A stretch of 64,000 bases of DNA from Pseudomonas fluorescens (GCF_900636825.1 NZ_LR134318.1:1149501-1213500), one strand, 5' to 3'; shown: positions 31,211-40,690, counted from the first letter of the stretch. Notes: a model not told the origin generated them from the sequence alone. Made by a program: numbers and translations.

Positions 31211-32923
31211 TTAAACCTTCGCACCAACCTCGTTTCGATTGACCAGGCTTTCCAGCGCCCCACTCAAACTCGCCGCCTTATCCCCCACCAGCAAATGCCA
31301 GACCCCGCCGTCCAATTGGCTAACCCCCTGGCAGCCCAGCTCTTTCAACTGCGCCTCCGACAACGCCTTGCCATTCGCCAATTGCAGGCGGATCCGCGTC
31401 ATTGCGATGCAATCCAGTTGCAACACATTTTCGCCACCGCCCAACGCGTTCAGCCACTGCTGCGCCTCGGCACCGACAACGGCCACAACTTTCGGCTCAT
31501 CAACAACAGCGGTTTCAACCAAAACAGCACGCCCCAATGCAGGCATCGCCAAGCGAATCTCATCAGCAATGCTGTCGGCCATCGGCCCAACCACAACCTG
31601 CAAACTCCCACCCTTGCCCGGACGCACAACCGCCATCGCGCCCAACGCTTTCAACTCTGTGTCCGAAGCCTTGTTGCGATCGACCATCTCCAGGCGCAGC
31701 CGAGTGGTGCAGGCGCCGACCGTGAGCAGATTTTCAGCACCGCCCAGCGCCTTGATGTACGCCCCGGCGCGTTCGTTTTCAGTGAGTACGGCTTTCTCGC
31801 TGGCAACGACATCCTCACGCCCCGGCGTTTTCAGATTGAAACGACGAATGCAGAAGTCGAAGACCAAGTAGTAGATGACCGCGTAGGCGAGGCCTACCGG
31901 AATCACCAGCCAGCCATTGGTCGAGCGGCCCCAACCGAGAATCATGTCGATGAAACCGCCCGAGAAGGTGAAGCCCAAATGGATGTTCAGCGCATTGGTA
32001 ATCGCCATCGACAACCCGGTCAGCAGCGCATGAAGCAGGAACAACAGCGGCGCGAGGAACATGAAGGCGAATTCGATCGGCTCGGTCACGCCGGTCAGAA
32101 ATGAGGTCAGCGCCATCGACAGGAAAATCCCGCCCATGACCTTGCGGCGTTCCGGCAGCGCGTTGCGGTACATCGCCAGACACGCGGCTGGCAGGCCGAA
32201 GATCATCATCGGGAACATACCGGTCATGAACTGGCCGCCCTTCGGGTCGCCGGCGAAGTAGCGCGACAAGTCGCCGGTCACCAGTGCACCCGTGGTCGGG
32301 TCGGTGAAGTTGCCGAAGACGAACCACGCCATGTTGTTGAGGATGTGGTGCAGACCGGTGACGATCAGCAGACGGTTGAACACGCCAAACACGAACGCGC
32401 CGATGCTGCCGCTCTCCATCATCAGTGCGCCGAAAGCATTGATGCCATGCTGGATTGGCGGCCAGATGTAGCCGAACAGCACGCCCAGACCAACCGCCGC
32501 GAACCCGGTGACGATCGGCACGAAACGCCGTCCGCCAAAAAACGCCAGGTACTCCGGCAACTTGATGTCCTTGAAGCGGTTGTACAGCGCGCCCGCCATC
32601 AGACCGCTGACGATCCCCGCGAGCATGCCCATGTTGATGGTCGCGTCGAGCACCTTGAGCGTGGAAATCATCACCAGGTAACCGATCACCCCGGCGAGGC
32701 CGGCGGTGCCGTTGTTGTCCTTGGCGAAACCGACGGCGATGCCGATGGCGAAGATCATCGCCAGGTTGGCGAAGATCACTTGGCCGGCATCGTGGATGAT
32801 CGCGATGTTCAGCAGATCGGTGTCACCCAGGCGCAGCAGCAGGCCAGCGATCGGCAGGATCGCGATGGGCAGCATCAGCGCGCGGCCGAGGCGCTGCAAG
32901 CCTTCGATGAAGAGTTGATACAT
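31211..32923 (-). CDS. nagE: N-acetylglucosamine PTS permease, IIC-IIB with a second IIB-like domain
   Basis: 570 residues. The IIC membrane domain (about 1-360, GLHHILNNMAWF, GVTEPIEFAFMF) forms the GlcNAc channel. The first IIB domain (about 385-455) has the phosphorylated Cys405 in GACTTRLRLE. A second IIB-like domain (about 485-560) reads LDCIAMTRIRL, with its Cys505 out of register with the C-T-x-R motif, so it may not carry phosphate. The start at 32923 (MYQLFIEGLQ) fits the family; longer frames are not supported. It accepts phosphate from the EIIA of the neighbouring fusion protein. Confidence 0.92.
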   Translation of the reverse strand: MYQLFIEGLQRLGRALMLPIAILPIAGLLLRLGDTDLLNIAIIHDAGQVIFANLAMIFAIGIAVGFAKDNNGTAGLAGVIGYLVMISTLKVLDATINMGMLAGIVSGLMAGALYNRFKDIKLPEYLAFFGGRRFVPIVTGFAAVGLGVLFGYIWPPIQHGINAFGALMMESGSIGAFVFGVFNRLLIVTGLHHILNNMAWFVFGNFTDPTTGALVTGDLSRYFAGDPKGGQFMTGMFPMMIFGLPAACLAMYRNALPERRKVMGGIFLSMALTSFLTGVTEPIEFAFMFLAPLLFLLHALLTGLSMAITNALNIHLGFTFSGGFIDMILGWGRSTNGWLVIPVGLAYAVIYYLVFDFCIRRFNLKTPGREDVVASEKAVLTENERAGAYIKALGGAENLLTVGACTTRLRLEMVDRNKASDTELKALGAMAVVRPGKGGSLQVVVGPMADSIADEIRLAMPALGRAVLVETAVVDEPKVVAVVGAEAQQWLNALGGGENVLQLDCIAMTRIRLQLANGKALSEAQLKELGCQGVSQLDGGVWHLLVGDKAASLSGALESLVNRNEVGAKV

Positions 32924-32943
32924 GGCGTTCTTCCTTTTTTTTG

Positions 32944-35457
32944 TTAGCGCAGAGGCCAATGTTGATGGCAGGCGTGACGTACCGCGGCGGCGCTGCTGAG
33001 TCTGAGCAGGTCGCGGCTGAGGCGCTGGCATTCGGCTTCATGCACTTGGCGCACGCGATCCTTGATTTCACCGATCTGCACCGGGCTTACCGACAGTTCG
33101 GTGACGCCCAGACCAATCAACACGGGCGTCGCCAACGGATCCGACGCGAGGGCGCCGCACACACCGACCCAGCGTTTGTGCACCGCCGCGCCTTCGCAGG
33201 TCATGGCGATCAGGCGCAGCAGCGCGGGGTGCATCGCATCGACCCGCGCGGCCAGACCGGCGTGGTCGCGGTCCATGGCCAGGGTGTATTGCGACAGATC
33301 GTTAGTGCCGATCGAGAGGAAGTCGGCGTGTTCGGCCAGTTGTTCGGCTTGCAGCGCGGCGGCAGGCACTTCGATCATCACGCCGATTTCCGGGCGTTGC
33401 ATGATGTCCATTTCCAGGCATAACGCCTCGACACGCTGGCGGATGTGCAGCAGTTCTTCGACTTCGGTGACCATCGGCAACAGGATTCGGCAACGGCGCA
33501 ACGGGCTGACTTGCAACAACGCACGCAATTGCTGATCGAGGATTTCCGGGCGCGCCTGAGCCAGACGAATGCCGCGCAGGCCGAGCACGGGATTGGCTTC
33601 GGCCGGCAGCGGCAGGTAGTCGAGTTGCTTGTCACCGCCGACGTCGATGGTGCGGATGATCACCGATTTATCGCCCATGCTGTCGAGGACCGCTTGATAG
33701 GCGCTGCGTTGTTCCCCGACATCCGGGGCCGTCTGACGATCGACGAACAGAAACTCGGTGCGCAACAGGCCGACACCATCGGCACCGTTGGCGAAGGCGT
33801 CCGCTGCTTCAGCGCTGGAGGCGACATTGGCGACGACGTCGATGTGCACGCCGTTACGGGTTTCGGCGGGCAAGTGAGCTTTGGCTTGTTGAGCTTCGCG
33901 ACGTTGCTGGCGATCAATCTGCGCCTGCTGAACTTCAGCCAGACGTTCAGCGTTGGGCGTCAATTCGAGGCGGCCAGCGTCGGCGTCGAGCACAACCGAT
34001 TGTCCTTGCGGCTGATCAAGCAGCGCCGAACCCAGTGCAACCATGCACGGCAGGCCTTTGCCGCGAGCGAGAATTGCGACGTGTGAAGTCGCGCCACCTT
34101 CGGCCATACATAACCCGGCGACACCTTGTGCGCTGAGTTGCAGCAGATCCGACGGCGTCAGTTCATGCGCGGCAACGATGGCGCCGGCCGGCACGTCGTA
34201 GTGCCAGGCTTCGCCGAGCAATGCGCGCAGAACACGTTGTTTGAGGTCGCGCAAATCATTGGCGCGCTCGGCCAACAGTGCGCTGCCGGTGCGGTGCAGC
34301 ACTTCGCACTGCACATCAATGGACTGGCTCCAGGCGTGAGTCGCCGCAGTGCCTTGTTCGATGGAATGCTGTGCCGCGTCGAGCAGCGCCGGGTCTTCCA
34401 GCAACGCCAAGTGCGCGGCGAAGATTGCTTCTTCGTCGGCGTTCTTGTGTTTTTTTGCTTGGGCGAGGGTGCCGTCGATTTCGTTGCGCACCAGAGTCAG
34501 CGCCGCATCGAGAACCTGCTGTTGTTGCAGCGGATCGTGGTTGCCCGGATCTGCCGGCAGACTGATCGCATTCAAACGGAACAGCGGCCCGGCGACGAAT
34601 CCCGGCGCGGCGCACACACCGTGCAACACTCCAGCCTCGGCCGGGCGCTTGAGCGGTGCAACGTGAACTGGCGCGGCGGCGTGATGATCCTCGGGCAGGG
34701 CAGTCGCCAATGCCGTGAGCAACGCTTGCAGCGCCGCTTCAGCGTCCGGGCCCTGACAACTGATCTGCACTTCATCCTGCTCACCAATCGCCAGCCCCAT
34801 CAAACCGATCAGGCTGTTGCACGGTGCCGATTTGCCGGCGAAGTGCAGCTGCGAGTGGCTGTTGAAACCTTGCGCAATCTGGCGGATCAGCGCTGCGGGA
34901 CGCGCATGCAGGCCGCCGCGATGAGCCACCAACACATGACCCTGAACCTCCGGCCCGCCGACGACTGCAGCGCTCGCTGCCGAACCATTGCGCGCCACAA
35001 TGTGCAGCAACGGTTCGCCGACTTTCACCGCTTTAAGCGTGATCGGTCGCACCTGAAAATCCTGGCTGTTGGTCAGGATCAACAGGCTGACGAGGCTTTT
35101 GCATTGCTGGCCGACCTTGTCCAGGTCATAGCGCAACAACGGCTGGCCCTGAGTCACGCGACCACCTTCCTTGACCAGCATCGAGAAACCTTCGCCGTTC
35201 AGTTCAACGGTGTCGAGGCCCAGATGCAGGAGGATTTCCGCGCCGTTGTCGGCACGCACGGTGAGTGCGTGGCCGGTGCGGGCGACGTGGATGATCACCC
35301 CGGCGCACGGCGAGTACAGCGTGTCGTTGATCGGGTCGATGGCGATGCCGTCACCCATTGCGCCGCTGGCGAACACCGCGTCCGGGACTTTGGCGAGCGT
35401 GAGCACCGGGCCGCTGAGCGGGGCGCTGAGGGTCAGCTCTTTATTGTTGTTGTGCAT
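32944..35457 (-). CDS. nagF: PTS fusion protein EIIA(Glc-type)-HPr-Enzyme I
   Basis: 837 residues uniting the soluble PTS relay: EIIA (1-150, phospho-His78 in EILLHLGLDTVEL), HPr (about 172-255, phospho-His184 in GGLHARPAAL) and Enzyme I (about 275-837, phospho-His459 in GGATSHVAILARGKG, plus the PEP-binding C-terminal barrel with GIGTNDLSQYT-like SIGTNDLSQYTLAMDRD). Phosphate passes from PEP through EI, HPr and EIIA to NagE. The 20-bp gap to nagE and the common strand show an operon. Confidence 0.94.
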   Translation of the reverse strand: MHNNNKELTLSAPLSGPVLTLAKVPDAVFASGAMGDGIAIDPINDTLYSPCAGVIIHVARTGHALTVRADNGAEILLHLGLDTVELNGEGFSMLVKEGGRVTQGQPLLRYDLDKVGQQCKSLVSLLILTNSQDFQVRPITLKAVKVGEPLLHIVARNGSAASAAVVGGPEVQGHVLVAHRGGLHARPAALIRQIAQGFNSHSQLHFAGKSAPCNSLIGLMGLAIGEQDEVQISCQGPDAEAALQALLTALATALPEDHHAAAPVHVAPLKRPAEAGVLHGVCAAPGFVAGPLFRLNAISLPADPGNHDPLQQQQVLDAALTLVRNEIDGTLAQAKKHKNADEEAIFAAHLALLEDPALLDAAQHSIEQGTAATHAWSQSIDVQCEVLHRTGSALLAERANDLRDLKQRVLRALLGEAWHYDVPAGAIVAAHELTPSDLLQLSAQGVAGLCMAEGGATSHVAILARGKGLPCMVALGSALLDQPQGQSVVLDADAGRLELTPNAERLAEVQQAQIDRQQRREAQQAKAHLPAETRNGVHIDVVANVASSAEAADAFANGADGVGLLRTEFLFVDRQTAPDVGEQRSAYQAVLDSMGDKSVIIRTIDVGGDKQLDYLPLPAEANPVLGLRGIRLAQARPEILDQQLRALLQVSPLRRCRILLPMVTEVEELLHIRQRVEALCLEMDIMQRPEIGVMIEVPAAALQAEQLAEHADFLSIGTNDLSQYTLAMDRDHAGLAARVDAMHPALLRLIAMTCEGAAVHKRWVGVCGALASDPLATPVLIGLGVTELSVSPVQIGEIKDRVRQVHEAECQRLSRDLLRLSSAAAVRHACHQHWPLR

Positions 35458-35489
35458 GGCTCGGTCTCATCAGTAATTTCGCTGGCCCT

Positions 35490-35575
35490 TGTAGGAGCTG
35501 CCGAAGGCTGCGATCTTTTGATCTTGTTTCCTGTGAATCAAAATCAAAAGATCGCAGCCTTCGGCAGCTCCTACA
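35490..35575. repeat. REPIN (outward type) inside the nag operon
   Basis: Left arm GTAGGAGCTGCCGAAGGC, right arm GCCTTCGGCAGCTCCTAC. It lies between the SIS-domain gene and nagF. Confidence 0.87.
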
Positions 35576-35599
35576 TGGAGTTACATCCTTTAGCCGCTA

Positions 35600-36622
35600 T
35601 CAGTGCGTGCGGGTTACTTTGCTCAGGTGGCGCGGTTGGTCCGGGTCCATGCCTCGGGACACGGCCAGGCCGGCAGCCATCACGTAGAAACTCTGAATCG
35701 CGAGAATCGGGTCGAGGGCCGGGTGTTCGGCGCGGCTCAGGGTCAGGTCGCGTTCACTGACGTCATCCGGCGCGGCGAGCAATACGCGGGCGCCGCGCTG
35801 ACGCATTTCTGCCGCGAGACTCAACAGCCCCGCCTGCTCGGCGCCGCGCGGGGCGAACACCAGCAATGGATAATGTTCGTCGATCAGCGCCATCGGGCCG
35901 TGACGGACTTCCGCGCTGCTGAAGGCTTCGGCCTGAATCGCCGAGGTTTCCTTGAATTTCAGTGCCGCTTCCTGAGCGATGGCGAAACCGGCGCCACGGC
36001 CGATCACCATCAAGCGCTCGCAATCGCGCAGTGCTTCGATGGCCACGCTCCAGTCTTGCTTGGCGGCTTCACGCAGACCTTCAGGCAGAGCGTTGCCGGC
36101 CTCGAGCAATTCGCTGTCGTCTTTCCAGTGCGCGATCAAGCGGGCGCTGGCGCTGAGGGTGGCGATAAAACTCTTGGTCGCGGCAACGCTGCTTTCCGTC
36201 CCGGCGAGCAACGGCACGCTGAATTCACACGCCGCTTCCAATGGCGAATCGGCAGCATTGACCATCGATACGCTCAGGGCGCCACGCTTGCGCAACAGGC
36301 GCAGACTGTTGACCAGATCCGGGCTCTGCCCCGACTGCGAAAAGGCGAACGCGACCTGACCGCTGACCTTCAATGGCGCCTGCTGCATGGTCACCACCGA
36401 CATCGGCAACGATGCCACCGGCACGCCGATTTGCTGCATGGCCAGGTAGGCGAAATAGCTTGCCGCGTGGTCAGAACTGCCGCGCGCAACGGTCATCGCC
36501 ACTTGCGGCGGCTGGCGGCGCAGGCGCCCGGCGATCTCGATCATCGCCGGGTCGAGCTGTTGCAGTTGGGCTTGCACGGCCTCGAACGAGGACAGCGCCT
36601 CTTCAAGCATTTTTGAAGTCAA
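35600..36622 (-). CDS. SIS-domain glucosamine-6-phosphate deaminase-type protein (NagB-II)
   Basis: 340 residues with two SIS (sugar isomerase) domains, about 30-170 and 190-325. The first has ARGSSDHAASYFAYL and FSQSGQSPDLV, the phosphosugar-binding Ser-x-Ser-Gly. No glutaminase domain is present, so it is of the NagB-II/AgaS type that deaminates GlcN-6-P rather than GlmS. There is no classical NagB in the cluster, which supports this role. TTG 36622 was chosen because AAGGAG lies 6 bp upstream; the ATG at 36610 is too far from it. It overlaps nagA by 20 bp. Confidence 0.88.
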   Translation of the reverse strand: MTSKMLEEALSSFEAVQAQLQQLDPAMIEIAGRLRRQPPQVAMTVARGSSDHAASYFAYLAMQQIGVPVASLPMSVVTMQQAPLKVSGQVAFAFSQSGQSPDLVNSLRLLRKRGALSVSMVNAADSPLEAACEFSVPLLAGTESSVAATKSFIATLSASARLIAHWKDDSELLEAGNALPEGLREAAKQDWSVAIEALRDCERLMVIGRGAGFAIAQEAALKFKETSAIQAEAFSSAEVRHGPMALIDEHYPLLVFAPRGAEQAGLLSLAAEMRQRGARVLLAAPDDVSERDLTLSRAEHPALDPILAIQSFYVMAAGLAVSRGMDPDQPRHLSKVTRTH

Positions 36623-37709
36623 TGTCTTCTCCTTCGACCATGACGGCGGTCAGTGTGAGTGAGCGATCGAGCCGTACGCAGTCGGCCCAGGCACCGGGTG
36701 CAAGGCGCCCGCGTTCGGTGATGCCGAGGTAATCGGCGGGAAATTGCGAAAGACGCTGCGAGGCTTCGGCGATCGGCAGACCGATCTTCACCAGATTGCG
36801 CAGGGCCTGATCCATGGTCAGGGTGCTGCCGGCCAGGGTGCCGTCGGGCAGACGCACGCCGCCCAGGCATTTGGTCACGGTGTGGCTGCCGAGCTTGTAT
36901 TCACCGTCGGGCATGCCGGCGGCGGCGGTCGAATCGGTGACGCAGTACAGGCACGGGATCGAGCGCAGGGCCACGCGAATGGCGCCGGGATGCACATGCA
37001 GTAAATCCGGAATCAGCTCGGCAAATCTGGCGTGGGCCAGTGCCGCGCCGACGATGCCGGGCTCGCGGTGATGCAGCGGGCTCATGGCGTTGTACAAGTG
37101 AGTGAAACTGGTTGCGCCGGCAGCCAGTGCGGCAACGCCTTCCTCGTAACTGCCGAGGGTGTGGCCGATCTGCATGCGAATCCCGCGGCTGCTCAGCTCA
37201 CGAATCAACGCGTCGTGACCGGCGATTTCCGGAGCGATGGTGATCACGCGGATCGGCGCCAGTGCCAGATATTCTTCGACTTCGGCCATCAACGCGGTGT
37301 GGGCGAAGTTCGGTTGCGCGCCGAGTTTTCCCGGATTGATGTAAGGGCCTTCAAGATGTACGCCGAGCACTCTCGCAGCACCTTTCGGTCGCTGTTCGCA
37401 GAATTCTCCTACCTCTTTGAGGACACTGGAAATCTCCGCACTCGGCGCCGTCATGGTGGTGGCAAGCAGTGACGTGGTGCCGAAGCGCACGTGGGTTTTG
37501 CTGATGGTCTCGAAGGCACTCGCGCCTTCCATAATGTCTTTGCCGCCACCGCCGTGGACGTGCAGGTCGATGAAACCGGGGAGCAGATACGGCAGATCGT
37601 TATCGGCCGGATCGCAGGGCACGCCTTCGATCGACACGACCTTGCCGTGTTCGTGGATCAGCCGGCCGCGAACCCAGCCGCTGGCGGTGAGGATGTTGTC
37701 TTCGGACAT
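36603..37709 (-). CDS. nagA: N-acetylglucosamine-6-phosphate deacetylase
   Basis: 368 residues of the amidohydrolase superfamily: metal ligands in PGFIDLHVHGGGGKD, the Glu in HLEGPYINPGKLGAQP, His residues in IGHTLGSYEEG and THLYNAM, and the catalytic Asp in YCVTDSTAAAG. It removes acetate from GlcNAc-6-P delivered by NagE, giving GlcN-6-P for the SIS protein encoded next. The 20-bp overlap indicates coupling. Confidence 0.95.
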   Translation of the reverse strand: MSEDNILTASGWVRGRLIHEHGKVVSIEGVPCDPADNDLPYLLPGFIDLHVHGGGGKDIMEGASAFETISKTHVRFGTTSLLATTMTAPSAEISSVLKEVGEFCEQRPKGAARVLGVHLEGPYINPGKLGAQPNFAHTALMAEVEEYLALAPIRVITIAPEIAGHDALIRELSSRGIRMQIGHTLGSYEEGVAALAAGATSFTHLYNAMSPLHHREPGIVGAALAHARFAELIPDLLHVHPGAIRVALRSIPCLYCVTDSTAAAGMPDGEYKLGSHTVTKCLGGVRLPDGTLAGSTLTMDQALRNLVKIGLPIAEASQRLSQFPADYLGITERGRLAPGAWADCVRLDRSLTLTAVMVEGEDIDFKNA

Positions 37710-37739
37710 TTCGGTTCTCTCGTTTGGCTTGGTTGCTGA

Positions 37740-38471
37740 TCAGCGACGCAGCTCTGCAACAAAGTCGTAGTAATCGTTGCGGCAATAGGTGTCGGTTACT
37801 TCGATTGGGGTGTTGTCTTCCAGGTAGCCGACCCGGGTCATCAGCAGCATGGCGGTGCCGGGGGCGATGCCGACCAGAGCGGCGAACTCATCCGAGGCAT
37901 TGATTGCCTGGATGTGCTGCAGGGCACGGACGATCGGTTTGCCGATGCCGTCGAGGTATTCGTACAGCGAATCCCCCACTGCTTGCGGCTTGGGCATGAT
38001 CGCGGCGGGCAGGGTGCTCATCTCGATCGCCATCACCGTGTCATCGGCTTTGCGCAGGCGTTTCATGCGCGCGACCTTGTCGTTCGGCGACAGGCCGAGA
38101 CGGATCAGTTCCTCGTGGGTCGGCAGAGTGATCTCCCGCTCCAGCCAGTGCGAGCTGGGGGCGAAGCCTTTCAAGCGCAGCATTTCGCTGAATCCGGAGA
38201 GGCGCGATAGCGGTTGTTCCAGGCGCGGCGTGATGAATGTGCCGGAACCTTGCAGGCGGCGGATCAGGCCTTGTTCGAGCAAGACTTCCAGGGCTTTGCG
38301 CGCGGTGACCCGGGAGATGCCGAGCTGGTCGCTGAGGTTGCGCTCGGACGGCATCGCCTGTTCGGCCTTCCACTGCCCGGCATGAATCGCCGCTTCCAGA
38401 TTACGCGCCAGTTGCAAGTACAGCGGTGTCGGCTGGGCGTCGTCGGGGCGTAAGGCCTGGAGGTCATTCAT
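37740..38471 (-). CDS. nagR: GntR/HutC-family regulator of the nag cluster (NagR/NagQ type)
   Basis: 243 residues: a GntR winged HTH (about 15-80, AMPSERNLSDQLGISRVTARKALEVLLEQGLIRR) and a UTRA effector domain (about 95-240). HutC-type NagR proteins bind GlcN-6-P or GlcNAc-6-P and repress nag genes. It is the first gene of the nag run. ATG 38471 is used; a GTG at 38489 in the same frame is possible. Repeated boxes upstream probably are its operators. Confidence 0.88.
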   Translation of the reverse strand: MNDLQALRPDDAQPTPLYLQLARNLEAAIHAGQWKAEQAMPSERNLSDQLGISRVTARKALEVLLEQGLIRRLQGSGTFITPRLEQPLSRLSGFSEMLRLKGFAPSSHWLEREITLPTHEELIRLGLSPNDKVARMKRLRKADDTVMAIEMSTLPAAIMPKPQAVGDSLYEYLDGIGKPIVRALQHIQAINASDEFAALVGIAPGTAMLLMTRVGYLEDNTPIEVTDTYCRNDYYDFVAELRR

Positions 38472-38529
38472 GTCAGTCGATTCCGGCACCGATGTAGGAT
38501 TGTTTTAAGTCGGTTGTCGGGCGAAAGCT

Positions 38530-38684
38530 AATACCACTTGAATACCATGTCAACGCGGTGAAATCGTCTGTAGCCCGCGTATCTCGGGACTTTGAGCGAG
38601 TGTGGCCTGAAGTGGTATTACAGGCGGGCGCTGAAAAGCAAAAGATCGCAGCCTTCGGCAGCTCCTACAGGTTGAAGTGGTATC
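38530..38684. promoter_or_regulatory. Repeated AAGTGGTATTA boxes upstream of nagR (probable operators)
   Basis: AATACCA occurs twice with an 11-bp period at 38530-38536 and 38541-38547, i.e. TGGTATT on the minus strand. TGAAGTGGTATTAC recurs at 38607-38620 and TTGAAGTGGTATCAC at 38672-38686, the last between the two arms of a REPIN. GntR/HutC regulators bind TGGT-containing half-sites; assignment to the adjacent regulator is by position. Confidence 0.55.
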
Positions 38685-38726
38685 ACCTCTGTAGGAGCTG
38701 CCGAAGGCTGCGATCTTTTGATTTAT
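38638..38726. repeat. REPIN (inward type) upstream of nagR
   Basis: Left arm AAAGATCGCAGCCTTCGGC, right arm GCCGAAGGCTGCGATCTTT; the spacer carries an AAGTGGTATCAC box. Confidence 0.86.
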
Positions 38727-38753
38727 TTTTTTGCGGGTGACCAGCGGTCGGGC

Positions 38754-39269
38754 TTAAGGGCGAATTTCGATCATCGTGCCGTCCGGCACCAGGTTCCACA
38801 CTTCGCGCATGTCGACGTTGCGCATGGCGATGCAGCCATCGGTCCAGTCGAGGGTGTGGAACAGTTGCTCCGGGTTGTCTGCCGAATCCGGCGTGCCATG
38901 GATCATGATCATCCCGCCCGGTTCGACGCCTTCACGCCGCGCGCGGGCGGAATCGCTGATGTTCGGGTACGAGATGTGCATCGACAAGTTGAATTTTTCG
39001 CTGGTCTTGCGCCAGTCGATCCAATAGAAACCTTCCGGCGTGCGTTTGTCGCCCTCGATCAGTTTCGGACCTTTCTTCGCGCCCTTGCCCAACGAAATGC
39101 GATAGGTCTTCAGCGGTTTGCCGTCGGCGATCAGTTGCAGCTGATGGGTCGATTTAAGCACCAGGACTTTCTCGATGAGCGGGGTATTCGCAGGCGTCAC
39201 GGTAGTCACGAATGACGCTTGGGAGACGATAACGAACGACAGGCAGAACAGGGCAAGCAACCAGCGCAT
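38754..39269 (-). CDS. Periplasmic L,D-transpeptidase (YkuD family)
   Basis: 171 residues. A signal peptide (MRWLLALFCLSFVIVSQAS, cleavage near 19-20) precedes a YkuD domain with IMIHGTPDSA (His124) and the catalytic Cys146 in DWTDGCIAMRN. Such enzymes form 3-3 cross-links in peptidoglycan or attach proteins to it; which of these applies is unclear. The domain fills the whole mature protein. Confidence 0.92.
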   Translation of the reverse strand: MRWLLALFCLSFVIVSQASFVTTVTPANTPLIEKVLVLKSTHQLQLIADGKPLKTYRISLGKGAKKGPKLIEGDKRTPEGFYWIDWRKTSEKFNLSMHISYPNISDSARARREGVEPGGMIMIHGTPDSADNPEQLFHTLDWTDGCIAMRNVDMREVWNLVPDGTMIEIRP

Positions 39270-39305
39270 TGAAACGATTCCCCAAGGAGTGAAGCAAACA
39301 GGTTT

Positions 39306-39343
39306 TGTGCAGGTGCTGCCGCAGGCTGCGATCTTTTGATCTT
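39306..39343. repeat. Solitary diverged REP
   Basis: CAGGTGCTGCCGCAGGCTGC followed by GATCTTTTGATCTT. It has one arm only, with GGTGC in place of GGAGC. Confidence 0.7.
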
Positions 39344-39898
39344 CTAACCGACAATCACCGGCTGCACCAACGGCGGAATCGATTCCGAACGAACCGGATA
39401 GGTCTCAACACGCAGATCAGCGAAGAAGCATTCTAAGGTACGTCCCACCGTGCGGAAAGCCAGCTCATCCCACGGAATGTCGGCTTCGTCGAATAGTTGC
39501 ACTTCGAGGCTCTCGGGGCCGGCGGCGAAGTCCAGATCCACCAGCTCGGCGCGGAAGAACACGTGCACCTGGCTGATGTGCGGCACGTCGATCAAGGTGT
39601 AAATGCTCAGGTTGCGCACCCGCGCGCAGGCTTCTTCGGCGGTTTCGCGCACGGCGGCCTGTTCGATGGTTTCGCCGTTTTCCATGAAACCGGCCGGCAG
39701 CGTCCAGTAGCCGAGGCGCGGTTCGATGGCGCGGCGGCACAGCAGCACTTGGGTGCCCCAGGTCGGCACGCAGCCGGCGACAATATTGGGGTTCTGATAG
39801 TGAATCGTCTGACAGCTGTCACAGACAAATCGCAGCCGCGAATCGCCTTCGGGAATGCGCTGGGTGACCGGGTTACCGCAGTGGCTGCAAAATTTCAT
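39344..39898 (-). CDS. NUDIX hydrolase with N-terminal zinc ribbon
   Basis: 184 residues. The first 30 form a zinc ribbon (MKFCSHCGNP and FVCDSC; Cys 4, 7, 26, 29). The NUDIX box GFMENGETIEQAAVRETAEEACA is complete (G-x5-E-x7-R-E-x2-E-E). This layout is that of NudC-like or ADP-ribose/NADH pyrophosphatase relatives, but the NudC-specific C-terminal motif is not evident, so the substrate is left open. ATG 39898 matches the ribbon; longer frames add low-complexity sequence. Confidence 0.87.
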   Translation of the reverse strand: MKFCSHCGNPVTQRIPEGDSRLRFVCDSCQTIHYQNPNIVAGCVPTWGTQVLLCRRAIEPRLGYWTLPAGFMENGETIEQAAVRETAEEACARVRNLSIYTLIDVPHISQVHVFFRAELVDLDFAAGPESLEVQLFDEADIPWDELAFRTVGRTLECFFADLRVETYPVRSESIPPLVQPVIVG

Positions 39899-40045
39899 GC
39901 TCGGGTTCCTGAATGCTGCGCCTATCTTGGCGTGCGGCGGTGTCGGTCGGCAAGTTGTCGTTTCGCGACATGGCTGAATTCGGGGGCTTGGGCGGCCGCA
40001 ATGATTGGTGCATGATGCGGGGTAAGGCACTGATCGAGAACACTC

Positions 40046-40645
40046 ATGCTGGACGAGCTACTGCACAGGGTAAGCAACCATACACCGCGCACGTTGGAGA
40101 CTGACGCACGTTTCCCCGAAGCCGCCGTTCTGGTGCCAATTACCCGCAGTGACCAACCGGAACTGGTTCTGACCCTGCGCGCCAGCGGTCTCTCGACCCA
40201 TGGCGGCGAAGTCGCTTTCCCCGGCGGACGGCGCGATCCGGAAGACCCGGACCTGATCTTCACCGCGCTGCGCGAGGCTGACGAAGAAATCGGCCTGCCG
40301 CCCGGCCTGGTCGAGGTCATCGGCCCGCTCAGTCCATTGATCTCATTGCATGGCATCAAGGTCACGCCGTATGTCGGCGTCATTCCCGATTTCGTTGAGT
40401 ATCAGGCCAACGATGCCGAGATCGCTGCGGTGTTCAGCGTGCCGCTGGAATTCTTTCGCAGAGACCCTCGCGAACATACCCATCGTATCGACTATCAGGG
40501 GCGCAGCTGGTACGTGCCCAGTTACCGATTTGGCGAGTACAAGATCTGGGGACTGACGGCGATGATGATCGTCGAGTTGATCAATCTGCTCTATGACGCC
40601 AAGATCAGTCTGCACCAACCGCCCAAAAGCTTTATCAACACCTGA
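40046..40645 (+). CDS. CoA pyrophosphatase-type NUDIX hydrolase (NudL-like)
   Basis: 199 residues. AAVLVPITRSDQPELVLTLRASGLSTHGGEVAFPGGRRDPEDPDLIFTALREADEEIGL contains both the UPF0035/CoA-diphosphatase signature (LRxxxLxxHxGEVAFPGG) and the NUDIX box. Members cleave CoA to phosphopantetheine and 3',5'-ADP. It is divergent from the zinc-ribbon NUDIX gene. Confidence 0.9.
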   Translation: MLDELLHRVSNHTPRTLETDARFPEAAVLVPITRSDQPELVLTLRASGLSTHGGEVAFPGGRRDPEDPDLIFTALREADEEIGLPPGLVEVIGPLSPLISLHGIKVTPYVGVIPDFVEYQANDAEIAAVFSVPLEFFRRDPREHTHRIDYQGRSWYVPSYRFGEYKIWGLTAMMIVELINLLYDAKISLHQPPKSFINT

Positions 40646-40690
40646 GCCATCGTTCGAATGGCCTGCACCGCGAGCCCTGAGGAAACCACC

